This document shows, piece by piece, positions 1-8,851 of a stretch of 64,000 nt of DNA. The DNA comes from Paenibacillus daejeonensis DSM 15491. Lineage in GTDB: Bacteria; Bacillota; Bacilli; Paenibacillales; Paenibacillaceae. The notes beneath the pieces are model-generated. The model was not told the DNA's origin. It was given only the letters and a program-made list of their open reading frames with translations, and searched no databases. How positions within the stretch are numbered: position 1 is the stretch's first letter; each line of letters begins with the position of its first letter. The stretch is from contig NZ_KB899665.1 of the NCBI RefSeq assembly GCF_000378385.1, positions 354,752 to 418,751 on the forward strand, read 5' to 3'. Made by a program: the position numbers and the translations under genes.

Positions 1-9
1 AGAAGAAAC

Positions 10-336
10 ATGAGACCGAATGTACAGATTGTCGATAACGGAATGGCTGCAATCAATGCGGTGAGGGAGCTTAACTCCCGTGGCTACAGTCAAGAGGATA
101 TCTACGTGCTCGCCCATGACAGTGATCAGACTGATTCGCTGAAGGAAGCGACGAACACGAACAAGATCAGTATGTCGGAGGAAGGTGTATTCAACTCCAT
201 GGCGAACTTGTTCAGAAGCCGCGGCGATGAGCTGAGAGCGAAGATGGAATCCGTAGGGATGACGAAAGCGGAAGCGGAACAATATGAATCGGAGCTTGAT
301 CGGGGCAAGGTCCTCGTCATCGCAACCGTACATTGA
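10..336 (+). CDS. general stress protein, YflT domain (17M-like)
   Basis: Small cytosolic protein of 108 residues with the heat-induced stress protein YflT fold (general stress protein 17M). The N-terminal part has the family pattern of a strand, a turn with GYS, and a segment resembling DIYVLAHD. The C-terminal part is charged and helical, ending in a strand resembling VLVIATVH. The biochemical function of the family is unknown; in Bacillus subtilis these proteins belong to the general stress response. The window starts only nine bases before the ATG, so the ribosome binding site and promoter cannot be judged. An intrinsic terminator follows closely, so it is probably the last gene of its unit. 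Confidence 0.85.
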   Translation: MRPNVQIVDNGMAAINAVRELNSRGYSQEDIYVLAHDSDQTDSLKEATNTNKISMSEEGVFNSMANLFRSRGDELRAKMESVGMTKAEAEQYESELDRGKVLVIATVH

Positions 337-360
337 GGCCGATGCGCCAAGCCACCCCAG

Positions 361-400
361 ATAGAAAGACAAGTCTTCTTTGAAGGCTTGTCTTCTATTT
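361..400 (+). terminator. intrinsic terminator after stress protein gene
   Basis: A long hairpin with arms AGACAAGTCTTC and GAAGGCTTGTCT, extended outward by ATAGA and TCTAT, ends in a short T-rich tail. It separates the stress gene from the kinase gene at 485. Confidence 0.75.
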
Positions 401-484
401 GCGTGTAGCGGCCATTGGTCTGATCCGGTCATTTTTGTTGCAGCAGCATCGCCTAAGATATAGAGATAGCGAGGGGCATAGAGG

Positions 485-3400
485 ATGAAGATAAGAACCA
501 AATTAATCATCAGTTCCGCGATTATGATCGCGCTGCTGTTGATACTGGCCGGAGTTGCGATTAATAATATTTTTAAACTCAGCGGACAAATGAATGAAAT
601 GTATCAAGAGCGCTACAAGAAGATGGAGCTTGCATACGAAGGCAGGGGGCACATCAATGAGCTGGCCAAAGAAATAGCACGACTGATGCTAGATCCCACG
701 TTAGAGAACGTGAACCGGCTTATGCCTGCCTTGGAAGCTCGTTATGAAGCGGCCGCGGCTTCATTTGACGAACTGGGATCAATGGTGCAGGCGAGCAATG
801 TCCAAGTATCCGCCGCCGAGCAGCAGATTTTGTCCCAAGTCGATACGGCGCGCAGTCAGTTCTCACGATATGCTGTGGATCTGCTTACAGTGATCGAGAA
901 CGGAAGCGTCGAGGAGGCGCAGGCCTTGTATATTACGCAAGGGGGCAATGTCGAGGGCGAGTTGATCAACAAGACCAATGAACTGGCCACCTATCATAGC
1001 CGACTAATGGACGGTGCCTTCACGGAAGCGACAAGCAGCAACGAGCGGACGCTGACTGTGATGATTGCCGTAGCGGTTATGGGCTTGCTAATAGGTATCG
1101 TGACCATGCTCTGGAATATGCGTCTTGTTGGGCGGGGACTGGCCAGTCTGTCTGCCATGATCCGAGGATTTGCACAGGGCACAGTTGATGCATCTTCGCG
1201 GGTGGAGAATCTTAGCGATGATGAATTTGGCGATGTTGGCCGCGTATTTAACACCCTCGCCGAGAACCTGGAGCAGAAGAGTGAATATGAACTGAGATAT
1301 AACAAACAGATGGAGGATGACTCCTGGATTAAGACGCACCTGACGCAGACAGTGATGGCTATTCAGAGCCAGACCGATCTGGCAAGGATGAGCAAGAGCT
1401 TCATTCAAGAACTGACGCCTCTGCTTGGTGCAAGCTACGGAGCCCTTTACATTCGAGAAGGAAACGGCACACAGCAGGCGCTTCGGCTGCAAGGCAGCTA
1501 TGCCTTCCATGATGAGAAGGCTTGGCATTCTACATTCTTATATGGACAGGGTCTGGTTGGGCAATGTGCCGAGGACCGCAAAGTCATTGAGCTTCATGAA
1601 CTGCCGTCGGACTACGTGAAGGTAAAATCCGGCACCGGTGAGACAGAGGCGAGCTATCTCGTCCTGCATCCCATCCAGTATCAGGATGAGCTGTTGGGCG
1701 TCTTGGAGATTGCTTCCTTGCGTCCCCTCTCTCCGGTAGAAAAGCAATTGCTTGAAGAAACTGTCGAGAGCCTGGGTATAATCCTGAATAGTCTGTTCGG
1801 ACGGATTCGGGTAGAGGAGCTGCTCCGCGAATCGCAGACGCTCAGCGAGGAACTGCAGGCTCAGTCTGAGGAATTGCTCAGCCAGCAAGAAGAGCTGCGC
1901 AGCTCGAATGAACGGCTTGAAGATCAGACCCGTCAGCTCAAGAAATCAGAGGAGCTGCTGCAGAGCCAGCAGGAGGAGCTGGAGCAGAGCAACGAAGAGC
2001 TCCTGCAGAAGACTCACCTGCTAGAATTGCAGATGAAACGAACCGAAGAAAAGCATGAACAGGTGGAGAAGACCAGGCAGACGCTGGAGAAGCAAACGGT
2101 ACAGTTGGCTCTGTCTTCCAAATATAAATCAGAGTTTCTTACCAACATGTCTCATGAGTTGCGGACGCCACTTAACAGCTTGCTGATTCTCTCTCAAATG
2201 CTGATGGACAACAAGGAGGGTAATCTTACTTCCAAGCAACTGGAATTTGCCGGTACCATCTACGCTTCTGGTAACGATCTGCTGAAGCTGATTGACGAGA
2301 TTCTGGACCTCTCCAAAATTAGCGCCGGCAAGATGGATGTAGTCATTGAGCATCTGCCGATTACGGAGCTTGATCTGTATCTGCGACGCAGCTTTACACA
2401 GATGGGCTTGCAAAAGGGCGTATTGTTCGAGACGCATTTGGATGCCGAGCTGCCAGAACAAATCTATACCGACAGCCACCGCGTCAAGCAGATCCTGAAA
2501 AATCTGCTCTCCAACGCCTTCAAATTTACCCAGCAGGGCTCTGTCGAACTGACGATCCGCCCCGCTAGTCAGGAAGAGACGGACAACCACGAAGGCAAGA
2601 TGATTGCTTTTGAGGTGAAAGATACGGGAATTGGTATTCCCGAAGACAAGCAACAGCTTATCTTTGAAGCTTTCCAGCAGGTCGATGGAACAACCAGCCG
2701 CATCTATGGCGGTACGGGCTTGGGATTGGCCATCAGCCGTGAACTTGCAGGCCTGCTCGGCGGAACCATATCGCTGCACAGCAAGGAAGGGGAAGGCAGT
2801 ACGTTTACTCTTTATTTGCCGGAGTTTCTGGTAGCATCTGAAGCAGGCAGCGAGTTGCATGATAGTGTCCTGACCTCAACGGCGCTTGCTGATACAATCA
2901 GCGATTCAGTAGCCGACTCGGCAGCTCAGGCAGCACCAGCCAAGGAAAATCGCAGCTATGAAGGGGTTCGACTGCCGAATGCCAAGATCGACGATGATGC
3001 CGACAATCTTCAAGAGGGAGACAAGGTCGTTCTAATCGTCGAGGATGATATTCATTTTGCCAGAGTTCTCTTGGACATTGCGCGTACACGCGGGTTCAAA
3101 GGCATCGTTGCCATGCAGGGTGATAAGGGACTCTCCTATGCCAGAACGTATAAGCCGGATGCGATTCTGCTCGATATTCAGCTCCCTGTCCTCGATGGGT
3201 GGGCGGTGCTGAATCAGCTGAAGCATCATGCCGAGACGCGGCATATTCCTGTTCATGTCATCTCTGTCGTTGATGACATTCAGCATGGTCTGGCCATGGG
3301 CGCCATTGCCTATCTGAAGAAACCTGCAAGCAAGGAGCATCTGGATCAGGTATTCTCGCAAATTGAAGGCTTCATGGAACGTGATTTGAAACGATTGCTG

Positions 3401-4192
3401 GTTGTAGAAGATGATCTAGCGCAGCGCAATAGTATCGTGGAGCTGATTGGTCATGATGATGTACTCATTACTGCCGTATCTACGGGGCGCGAGGCGCTGA
3501 CAGAGCTGAAGGGTGCTCACTATGACTGTATGGTGCTGGATCTTGGCCTGCCGGATATCTCGGGCTTCGAGTTACTGGATGCGATCCGCAAAGAGGAAGG
3601 ACTCAGCGATCTGCCGGTTATCGTCTACACCGGAAGAGAGCTGGACAAGAAAGAAGAGCTGCGTCTGAAGCGGTATGCCGGCACCATCATTGTCAAGGAC
3701 GTCAAGTCGCCAGAGCGGCTGCTGGATGAGACGACGCTGTTCCTGCACCGGGTCGAAGCAGATATGCCGGAGGATAAGCGCAATATGCTTCGCAAGCTGC
3801 ACAATATTGAATCGATCTTCGAAGGCCGCAATATACTGATCGTCGACGATGATGTGCGTAACGTATTTGCACTCTCCAGCGTACTGGAGAATTACCGAAT
3901 GAATATCAGTTTTGCCGAGAATGGGGTAGAGGCGCTCCAGCAATTGGAGAAGCAAGGGGATTTTGATCTCGTGCTGATGGACATCATGATGCCGGAGATG
4001 GATGGTTATGAAGCGATGCGGGAGATTCGCAGCATGCCGAAGTACGACAAGCTGCCGATTATCGCGATTACAGCCAAGGCCATGAAGGATGACCGTGACA
4101 AGTGCATCGAAGCCGGTGCCTCCGATTATATCGCAAAACCAGTAAATACCGAGCAACTGCTCTCCCTGATGAGAGTCTGGTTGTACAAGTAA
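485..4192 (+). CDS. hybrid sensor histidine kinase with three receiver domains
   Basis: Membrane sensor kinase of 1235 residues. In order: a transmembrane helix (about 7-29), an extracytoplasmic helical bundle resembling the four-helix sensor of chemoreceptors (30-188), a second transmembrane helix (about 190-212), a HAMP domain (to about 265), a GAF domain (about 285-440), a long Q/E-rich coiled coil (about 445-555), a HisKA domain with phosphoacceptor His557 in MSHELRTPL, an HATPase domain with DTGIGI and GGTGLGL boxes, and three receivers with likely phosphoacceptors Asp897, Asp1019 and Asp1166. It has no output domain, so phosphate probably passes between the receivers or to another protein. 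A CheR-type methyltransferase follows by 4 bp and a second hybrid kinase comes next, which suggests one signalling operon. The ligand is unknown. Confidence 0.93.
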   Translation: MKIRTKLIISSAIMIALLLILAGVAINNIFKLSGQMNEMYQERYKKMELAYEGRGHINELAKEIARLMLDPTLENVNRLMPALEARYEAAAASFDELGSMVQASNVQVSAAEQQILSQVDTARSQFSRYAVDLLTVIENGSVEEAQALYITQGGNVEGELINKTNELATYHSRLMDGAFTEATSSNERTLTVMIAVAVMGLLIGIVTMLWNMRLVGRGLASLSAMIRGFAQGTVDASSRVENLSDDEFGDVGRVFNTLAENLEQKSEYELRYNKQMEDDSWIKTHLTQTVMAIQSQTDLARMSKSFIQELTPLLGASYGALYIREGNGTQQALRLQGSYAFHDEKAWHSTFLYGQGLVGQCAEDRKVIELHELPSDYVKVKSGTGETEASYLVLHPIQYQDELLGVLEIASLRPLSPVEKQLLEETVESLGIILNSLFGRIRVEELLRESQTLSEELQAQSEELLSQQEELRSSNERLEDQTRQLKKSEELLQSQQEELEQSNEELLQKTHLLELQMKRTEEKHEQVEKTRQTLEKQTVQLALSSKYKSEFLTNMSHELRTPLNSLLILSQMLMDNKEGNLTSKQLEFAGTIYASGNDLLKLIDEILDLSKISAGKMDVVIEHLPITELDLYLRRSFTQMGLQKGVLFETHLDAELPEQIYTDSHRVKQILKNLLSNAFKFTQQGSVELTIRPASQEETDNHEGKMIAFEVKDTGIGIPEDKQQLIFEAFQQVDGTTSRIYGGTGLGLAISRELAGLLGGTISLHSKEGEGSTFTLYLPEFLVASEAGSELHDSVLTSTALADTISDSVADSAAQAAPAKENRSYEGVRLPNAKIDDDADNLQEGDKVVLIVEDDIHFARVLLDIARTRGFKGIVAMQGDKGLSYARTYKPDAILLDIQLPVLDGWAVLNQLKHHAETRHIPVHVISVVDDIQHGLAMGAIAYLKKPASKEHLDQVFSQIEGFMERDLKRLLVVEDDLAQRNSIVELIGHDDVLITAVSTGREALTELKGAHYDCMVLDLGLPDISGFELLDAIRKEEGLSDLPVIVYTGRELDKKEELRLKRYAGTIIVKDVKSPERLLDETTLFLHRVEADMPEDKRNMLRKLHNIESIFEGRNILIVDDDVRNVFALSSVLENYRMNISFAENGVEALQQLEKQGDFDLVLMDIMMPEMDGYEAMREIRSMPKYDKLPIIAITAKAMKDDRDKCIEAGASDYIAKPVNTEQLLSLMRVWLYK

Positions 4193-4196
4193 GCAG

Positions 4197-5030
4197 GTGA
4201 GAGTGTTGGAATCCGAAGAGCGAGAACGTATTGAAATTGAGATGCTGCTTGAAGCGATATTTAGGCTATACGGCCATGACTTCCGCAATTATGCCTATTC
4301 CTCGATCCGCCGAAGGATCTGGCATCGCGTGCATGCGGAACGTCTGGACACGATTACCGGACTGGCAGAGCGAGTGATCCACGACCGGACCTGCATGAAC
4401 CGGCTGCTCGCTGACATGACCATTCATGTAACAGAGATGTTCCGTGACCCGGAGGTGTTCCACACGTTCCGGACACAGGTCGTCCCGATTCTGCGCACGT
4501 ATCCGTTCATTCGGGTATGGCACGCTGGTTGCTCTACGGGAGAAGAGGTCTATTCCATGGCCATTCTCCTGCATGAGGCCGGCTTGTATGAGAAGACCCG
4601 GATTTATGCAACTGACACCAATGCCGATGTACTGAATATTGCCCGCGAAGGCGTCTATCCGCTTGAACGGATGCAGCACTATACGCGTAACTATATGGAG
4701 GCTGGAGGGACGGAAGCCTTCTCTAACTACTACACCGCTCGTTATGACTCCGTCATCTTCCATTCCTTCTTAAAGAAGAATATGGTTTTTGGACAACACA
4801 ATTTGGTGACGGATGGCTCTTTTAATGAGTTTAATGTCATCCTGTGCCGCAACGTCATGATTTATTTCAATAAGGACTTGCAGGATCATGTACATCGACT
4901 GTTGTACAACAGCTTAAGTATGTTTGGCATCTTGAATCTGGGCACCAAAGAGTCCATTAATTTCACATCGCATGCAGAAGATTACGAGGACCTGGATAGC
5001 CAAAGCCGACTGTACCGCAAGATCAAATAG
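4197..5030 (+). CDS. cheR: CheR-type protein-glutamate O-methyltransferase
   Basis: S-adenosylmethionine-dependent methyltransferase of the CheR family (about 277 residues). The N-terminal helical domain carries RRRIWHRV, followed by HVTEMFRDPEVF. The methyltransferase core has the SAM loop AGCSTGEEVYSMA, the acidic ribose-binding segment YATDTNADVL, and LCRNVMIYF. Classical CheR methylates glutamates on chemoreceptors, but no chemoreceptor, CheB or CheA gene is present here. The gene lies between two hybrid kinases, so its substrate may be the helical region of the upstream kinase; this is inference. Three starts are possible (GTG 4197, GTG 4203, TTG 4206). AGGTGAG at 4195-4201 would suit the later ones, so the first few residues are uncertain. 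Confidence 0.92.
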   Translation: MRVLESEERERIEIEMLLEAIFRLYGHDFRNYAYSSIRRRIWHRVHAERLDTITGLAERVIHDRTCMNRLLADMTIHVTEMFRDPEVFHTFRTQVVPILRTYPFIRVWHAGCSTGEEVYSMAILLHEAGLYEKTRIYATDTNADVLNIAREGVYPLERMQHYTRNYMEAGGTEAFSNYYTARYDSVIFHSFLKKNMVFGQHNLVTDGSFNEFNVILCRNVMIYFNKDLQDHVHRLLYNSLSMFGILNLGTKESINFTSHAEDYEDLDSQSRLYRKIK

Positions 5031-5072
5031 GTGTGAACTGTTAGTAAAGGCAAACAACGAAAGGTGAGCGGC

Positions 5073-7265
5073 ATGGGAACGGGAGAATTTCCAATCAATA
5101 TATTGCTGGTGGACGACAACCCTGACAATCTGTTGGCGCTGGAGGCTGTTCTGGGGAATCGAGAGTATAATCTGGTGAAGTGCCTATCGGGGGAAGAGGC
5201 GCTTCGCAGCTTGCTCAAAGATGACTATGCGGTGATCGTGATGGATGTCCAGATGCCTGGCATGGATGGCTTCGAGACGGCCCGTCTAATTAAATCTCGC
5301 GACAAGACGAAAGAGATCCCCATCATCTTCGTCTCTGCGACCAGCAAGGAGTCGGAGCATTTCTATACCGGGTACTCGGTAGGGGCAATTGATTATATGC
5401 TTAAGCCGTTTGTGCCTCAGATCTTGCGCACCAAGATTGAGAATTTTGTCCGGATGTTCATTAATAACAAGAAGCTGCAGCTGCAAACCGATCTGCTGCA
5501 TCAGAAGACCGTGGAGCTGGAGCAGATGAACCGGGAGCTGATGCGGACGGCTTACATGCTGAGCAAGACGGAGGCTCAGGCTCGCGTGATTCGCGAAACC
5601 TCGATTGATACAATGATTACCTTCGATGAATCGGGTACCATTCTGGATGTCAATCCTGCTCTGGAGGGGATGTTTGGTTATCGGCAAGAAGAGGTCGTGG
5701 GCCAATCCATTGAATTACTCATTCCGGACTTCGCAGATGTTGATTATAACAATCATGCCAACAGTCCGCTGACTGGGGCAACACCGGGCAAGCTGATGGA
5801 GATCATGCCGCAGCGGAGCGACGGCTCGTTATTCCATGCCGAAATCCAGATCGGTATGGCGATGGTGGATGATGAGCAGATCTACGCTTGTACGGTGGCT
5901 GACATTACTCAGCGCAAGCAGTTTGAGAGCGAGCTCATGGAAGCCAAGGAGCGGGCAGAGATCGCCGCACGGGCCAAGACGGAATTCCTCGCGATGGTCA
6001 GCCACGAGATCCGCACCCCGATGAATGGTGTGCTGGGCATGACCTCTCTGCTCATGGACACGGAGCTTAGCGAAGAGCAGAAGGATTATGCCGATATCAT
6101 CCATAAGAGCGGTGATGCGCTGCTGCTGGTCATTAATGATATTCTCGATTATTCCAAGATTGAGTCCGGCAAAATGGAGCTGGAGGAAGTTCCGTTTCAT
6201 CTAGCTTCCTGCATTGGCGAGACCTTCGATTTGTTTACTGTCAAATCCAAATCGCATAATCTGCAACTGACCTGGGGCGTCGATCAGCACATTCCTGCTC
6301 AACTGATGGGGGATGTCACCAAGCTTCGCCAAGTCCTCATTAATCTAGTCGGCAATGCGGTTAAGTTTACGGAGACGGGCAGTGTTAATGTCCATGCTTC
6401 CTTGATTGGGGAACAGGAGGAATTCGTAAACATTGCGATTGCCGTGCAGGATACAGGGGTCGGTATTCCGGCAGATAAGCTCCCGTTGCTATTCCAGCCG
6501 TTCTCTCAGCTCGACTCCTCCATGTCTCGCAAATATGGGGGTACGGGTCTGGGGCTCGCCATCTGTAAAAATCTCATTGAGTTGATGGGCGGGGAGATCT
6601 CGGTGCAATCGTGCCACGGTGCCGACGGGGAGAGCGGGACGACCTTTTTGATTGAGCTTCCGCTGCGCAAAGGGAGAACCATGCCTTGCACCGAGCCGGA
6701 AGACGAAGAGTTTACGCCTACGTCCTTCTCCTTTGCGGCATTGCTGGAGGAGGATGAGCGGGAAGAAGCTGTCGCTTACCAGGACGTATGTCAGGACGGA
6801 CCCAAACTGGTCGAACCGACAAACCTGGCCGTTGCACGAGCCATTCCTGTGCATGCGCCACAAGATTACCGTATCCTCGTAGCGGACGACAATGAAGTGA
6901 ACCAGAAGTTGTCGCTGCGTCTGCTTGAGAAGCTGGGGCTAAGTGCAGATGTGGTCAGCAACGGGCGGGAGGCTTGGGAGAAAGCAAGCTCGCAGCCGTA
7001 TCATCTGATTCTTATGGATATTCAGATGCCGGTGATGGACGGTTTTCAGGCCACACGTGAGATCATCTCTAGCATCCCGGAGGAAGAGCGACCGGTTATT
7101 ATTGCTATGACCGCCAATGTTCTGCGCGGCGAGCGTGAGAAGTGTATCGACTATGGCATGCATGATTTTATCAGCAAGCCGATCCGACTGCAGGCACTGC
7201 AAGAGATTGTCGAGCGGTACCGGTACAGTTATCCCTATGACCGTAACGCAACCGCCCCGCTATAA
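5073..7265 (+). CDS. hybrid histidine kinase REC-PAS-HisKA-HATPase-REC
   Basis: Soluble signalling kinase of about 730 residues without membrane helices. It starts with a receiver domain (Asp58 in MDVQMPGMDGF), then a helical linker, a PAS domain (about 165-285, with DESGTILDVNPALEGMFGY), HisKA with His311 in MVSHEIRTPMNG, an HATPase domain (DTGVGIP, GGTGLGL), and a C-terminal receiver (Asp649 in LMDIQMPVMDGF). An N-terminal receiver could accept phosphate from the kinase encoded upstream. A GTG at 5064 is in frame, but AAAGGTGAG at 5060-5068 is well placed as the ribosome binding site for the ATG at 5073. It is probably co-transcribed with cheR and the CorA-like gene downstream. Confidence 0.92.
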   Translation: MGTGEFPINILLVDDNPDNLLALEAVLGNREYNLVKCLSGEEALRSLLKDDYAVIVMDVQMPGMDGFETARLIKSRDKTKEIPIIFVSATSKESEHFYTGYSVGAIDYMLKPFVPQILRTKIENFVRMFINNKKLQLQTDLLHQKTVELEQMNRELMRTAYMLSKTEAQARVIRETSIDTMITFDESGTILDVNPALEGMFGYRQEEVVGQSIELLIPDFADVDYNNHANSPLTGATPGKLMEIMPQRSDGSLFHAEIQIGMAMVDDEQIYACTVADITQRKQFESELMEAKERAEIAARAKTEFLAMVSHEIRTPMNGVLGMTSLLMDTELSEEQKDYADIIHKSGDALLLVINDILDYSKIESGKMELEEVPFHLASCIGETFDLFTVKSKSHNLQLTWGVDQHIPAQLMGDVTKLRQVLINLVGNAVKFTETGSVNVHASLIGEQEEFVNIAIAVQDTGVGIPADKLPLLFQPFSQLDSSMSRKYGGTGLGLAICKNLIELMGGEISVQSCHGADGESGTTFLIELPLRKGRTMPCTEPEDEEFTPTSFSFAALLEEDEREEAVAYQDVCQDGPKLVEPTNLAVARAIPVHAPQDYRILVADDNEVNQKLSLRLLEKLGLSADVVSNGREAWEKASSQPYHLILMDIQMPVMDGFQATREIISSIPEEERPVIIAMTANVLRGEREKCIDYGMHDFISKPIRLQALQEIVERYRYSYPYDRNATAPL

Positions 7266-7292
7266 ACGGGGGAGAGAGGAGCATGAAGACCG

Positions 7293-8243
7293 ATGGGGAT
7301 GAGGGAGGAACCGCCGCGCGATCCACAAGAGTGGACGTGGCACAGAATCGGCGAAGCCGCCTCGCCAGAAGCGGAAGCTCTCGCGGGCAGCAAGCCTGAA
7401 CTCCAACGGTGGTACGGACGGCTGAATGGCCGGATATCCAACCATACCGGTGTACGCACGCACGCAGGTGAACAGGATGCCTTGTATGGCACCATTGTGA
7501 CGAGCAGAGACGGGGAAACATTGCGGCAGCATACCATGATTCACTACTATGTCACCCGACATTATCTAGTAACGATTGGGCTGGACCTTGAGGAGTTATG
7601 CGGGCTAACGGAGCTGGAGCTGTCTGCGAAGATGAGCACCTGCGATTCATCCCTAGACGGTTTTTTTCTCTTAATTGGCGAGGCCTTGAACCGATATATG
7701 GCGGGGATGGATCACTTCGAGGAGCAATTGTTCCGGCTTGAAGCGGAGATGCGGGAGAACAACGGTATGCGGGTGCTCGATGAGATTATGGACTGTCGTT
7801 ACGAGCTACTTCGCTGGTCAGCTCTGACACTGCCGATGCGCGAGGTCGTGGCGGCCGCCCGCGAGGTGTTCATGGACGAAGCGGAGGAAGCCGTAGAATA
7901 CAAGCGGACGCGGTTGCGTGCGGAACGGATCGTCATGCTGGAGAAGCAATATGAGCAGGAAGTAGAGACGCTGCTCCGGATGGATGATAGTATCGGCAGT
8001 GTGCGAGGCAATGATATTATGAAAACGTTGACTGTCTTTACTGCGGTAGTCACACCGGTTATGGCCCTGGGCGCCCTCTGGGGCATGAACTTCAAAGAAA
8101 TGCCTGAGCTCGAATGGCCTTGGGGCTATGCTGCCGCGCTCGGTCTCATCGTTGCAGGCACGTTTGCCGTCTACTGGTTCCTGTATTCCAAAGGCTGGAC
8201 AGGAGACATCCTGAAGCGGAATCGTCAGAAATCCAAGCATTAA
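7293..8243 (+). CDS. corA: CorA-family divalent cation transporter
   Basis: Membrane channel-type transporter for magnesium or related divalent cations (316 residues). The large N-terminal domain is cytosolic and alpha/beta. It is followed by a long helical stalk rich in E and R, then two C-terminal transmembrane helices with the diagnostic GMN motif in ALWGMNFKEMPE between them and a basic C-terminus. It follows the hybrid kinase by 27 bp, so it may be part of the same transcript. The start is unclear. A good GGGGGAGAGAGG site lies nearer an ATG at 7282, which is in another frame, and the ATGs at 7293 and 7299 are 13 or more bases away. The first residues could therefore be wrong or affected by a sequencing frameshift. 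Confidence 0.87.
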   Translation: MGMREEPPRDPQEWTWHRIGEAASPEAEALAGSKPELQRWYGRLNGRISNHTGVRTHAGEQDALYGTIVTSRDGETLRQHTMIHYYVTRHYLVTIGLDLEELCGLTELELSAKMSTCDSSLDGFFLLIGEALNRYMAGMDHFEEQLFRLEAEMRENNGMRVLDEIMDCRYELLRWSALTLPMREVVAAAREVFMDEAEEAVEYKRTRLRAERIVMLEKQYEQEVETLLRMDDSIGSVRGNDIMKTLTVFTAVVTPVMALGALWGMNFKEMPELEWPWGYAAALGLIVAGTFAVYWFLYSKGWTGDILKRNRQKSKH

Positions 8244-8334
8244 CCCGTTTGAGCTCCGGGCGAGACGTTTAATGTATCATACAGCATACCTCATGATGGG
8301 ATGCTGCTGATTATTAAACAGGAGAAAGCGGTGA

Positions 8335-8664
8335 ATGATGATGGCAACAGACATACGTATTCCTTGTTTTGACAGTGAGATTATTGTGAAGCGTAGCGCG
8401 GAACAGGAAGGATCGTTCGCAGTCAGCATTCAGGGTACCGCCAATCCGCTGGCATTTGGCAATGAACTGGCCACGTTTCCATCAGAAGAACAGGCTGCAG
8501 ATGAGGCCCGGCATTTTTGCACATTCTACGCCAAGGCTCGCGAGCGGGGATACTATCTGAAGGATCATGCATTCGTCAAGCCGGATTTTGAAGATATTGA
8601 TGTCGCTGTTGTATTCCAACCAGATCTTACCGAAGAACAGAAAGTAGCGCTGCTCCGGGAGTAA
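8335..8664 (+). CDS. uncharacterised small protein
   Basis: I do not recognise this 107-109 residue protein. It is acidic and cytosolic, with no signal peptide or membrane helix. The N-terminal half alternates strand-like stretches (IRIPCFDSEIIVKR, GSFAVSIQG). The middle is a helix containing ADEARHFCTFYAKARERGYYLKD up to its last residues, and the end has a DVAVVFQPDLTEEQK segment. AGGAG at 8321-8325 precedes three consecutive in-frame ATG codons (8335, 8338, 8341), so the exact start is open. The gene stands alone, followed by a strong terminator. Confidence 0.7.
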   Translation: MMMATDIRIPCFDSEIIVKRSAEQEGSFAVSIQGTANPLAFGNELATFPSEEQAADEARHFCTFYAKARERGYYLKDHAFVKPDFEDIDVAVVFQPDLTEEQKVALLRE

Positions 8665-8692
8665 CCGCTACCGGGCAGTCCCTTTATCTTAA

Positions 8693-8737
8693 GAAGAGAT
8701 GCTTGCAGGCCTTGAGTCTGCAGGGCATCTCTTTTTT
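8693..8737 (+). terminator. intrinsic terminator
   Basis: The hairpin arms AGAGATGCTTGCAG and CTGCAGGGCATCTCT pair with one bulge and are followed by TTTTTT. It ends the small gene at 8335-8664. Confidence 0.85.
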
Positions 8738-8769
8738 GGTCTGGGAAATAAGGGTCTTGGGACCCCAAC

Positions 8770-8799
8770 TTGACGAGAGTGGGAGGCTGGCGCTATAAT
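8770..8799 (+). promoter_or_regulatory. sigma-A type promoter for the CobW-family gene
   Basis: TTGACG at 8770-8775 and a perfect TATAAT at 8794-8799 are separated by 18 bp. The site lies about 50 bp upstream of the CobW-type start at 8852. Confidence 0.75.
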
Positions 8800-8851
8800 C
8801 CGGCATAGACTGTGCGGACAGCGCACAAGCAGGCAGGAAAGGGTGGAGCAT

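Noticed and set aside
8244-8334. Possible terminator CAGCATACC / GGGATGCTG after the CorA-like gene
   Set aside because: There is a mismatch in the stem and no T-run, so it is not listed as a feature.
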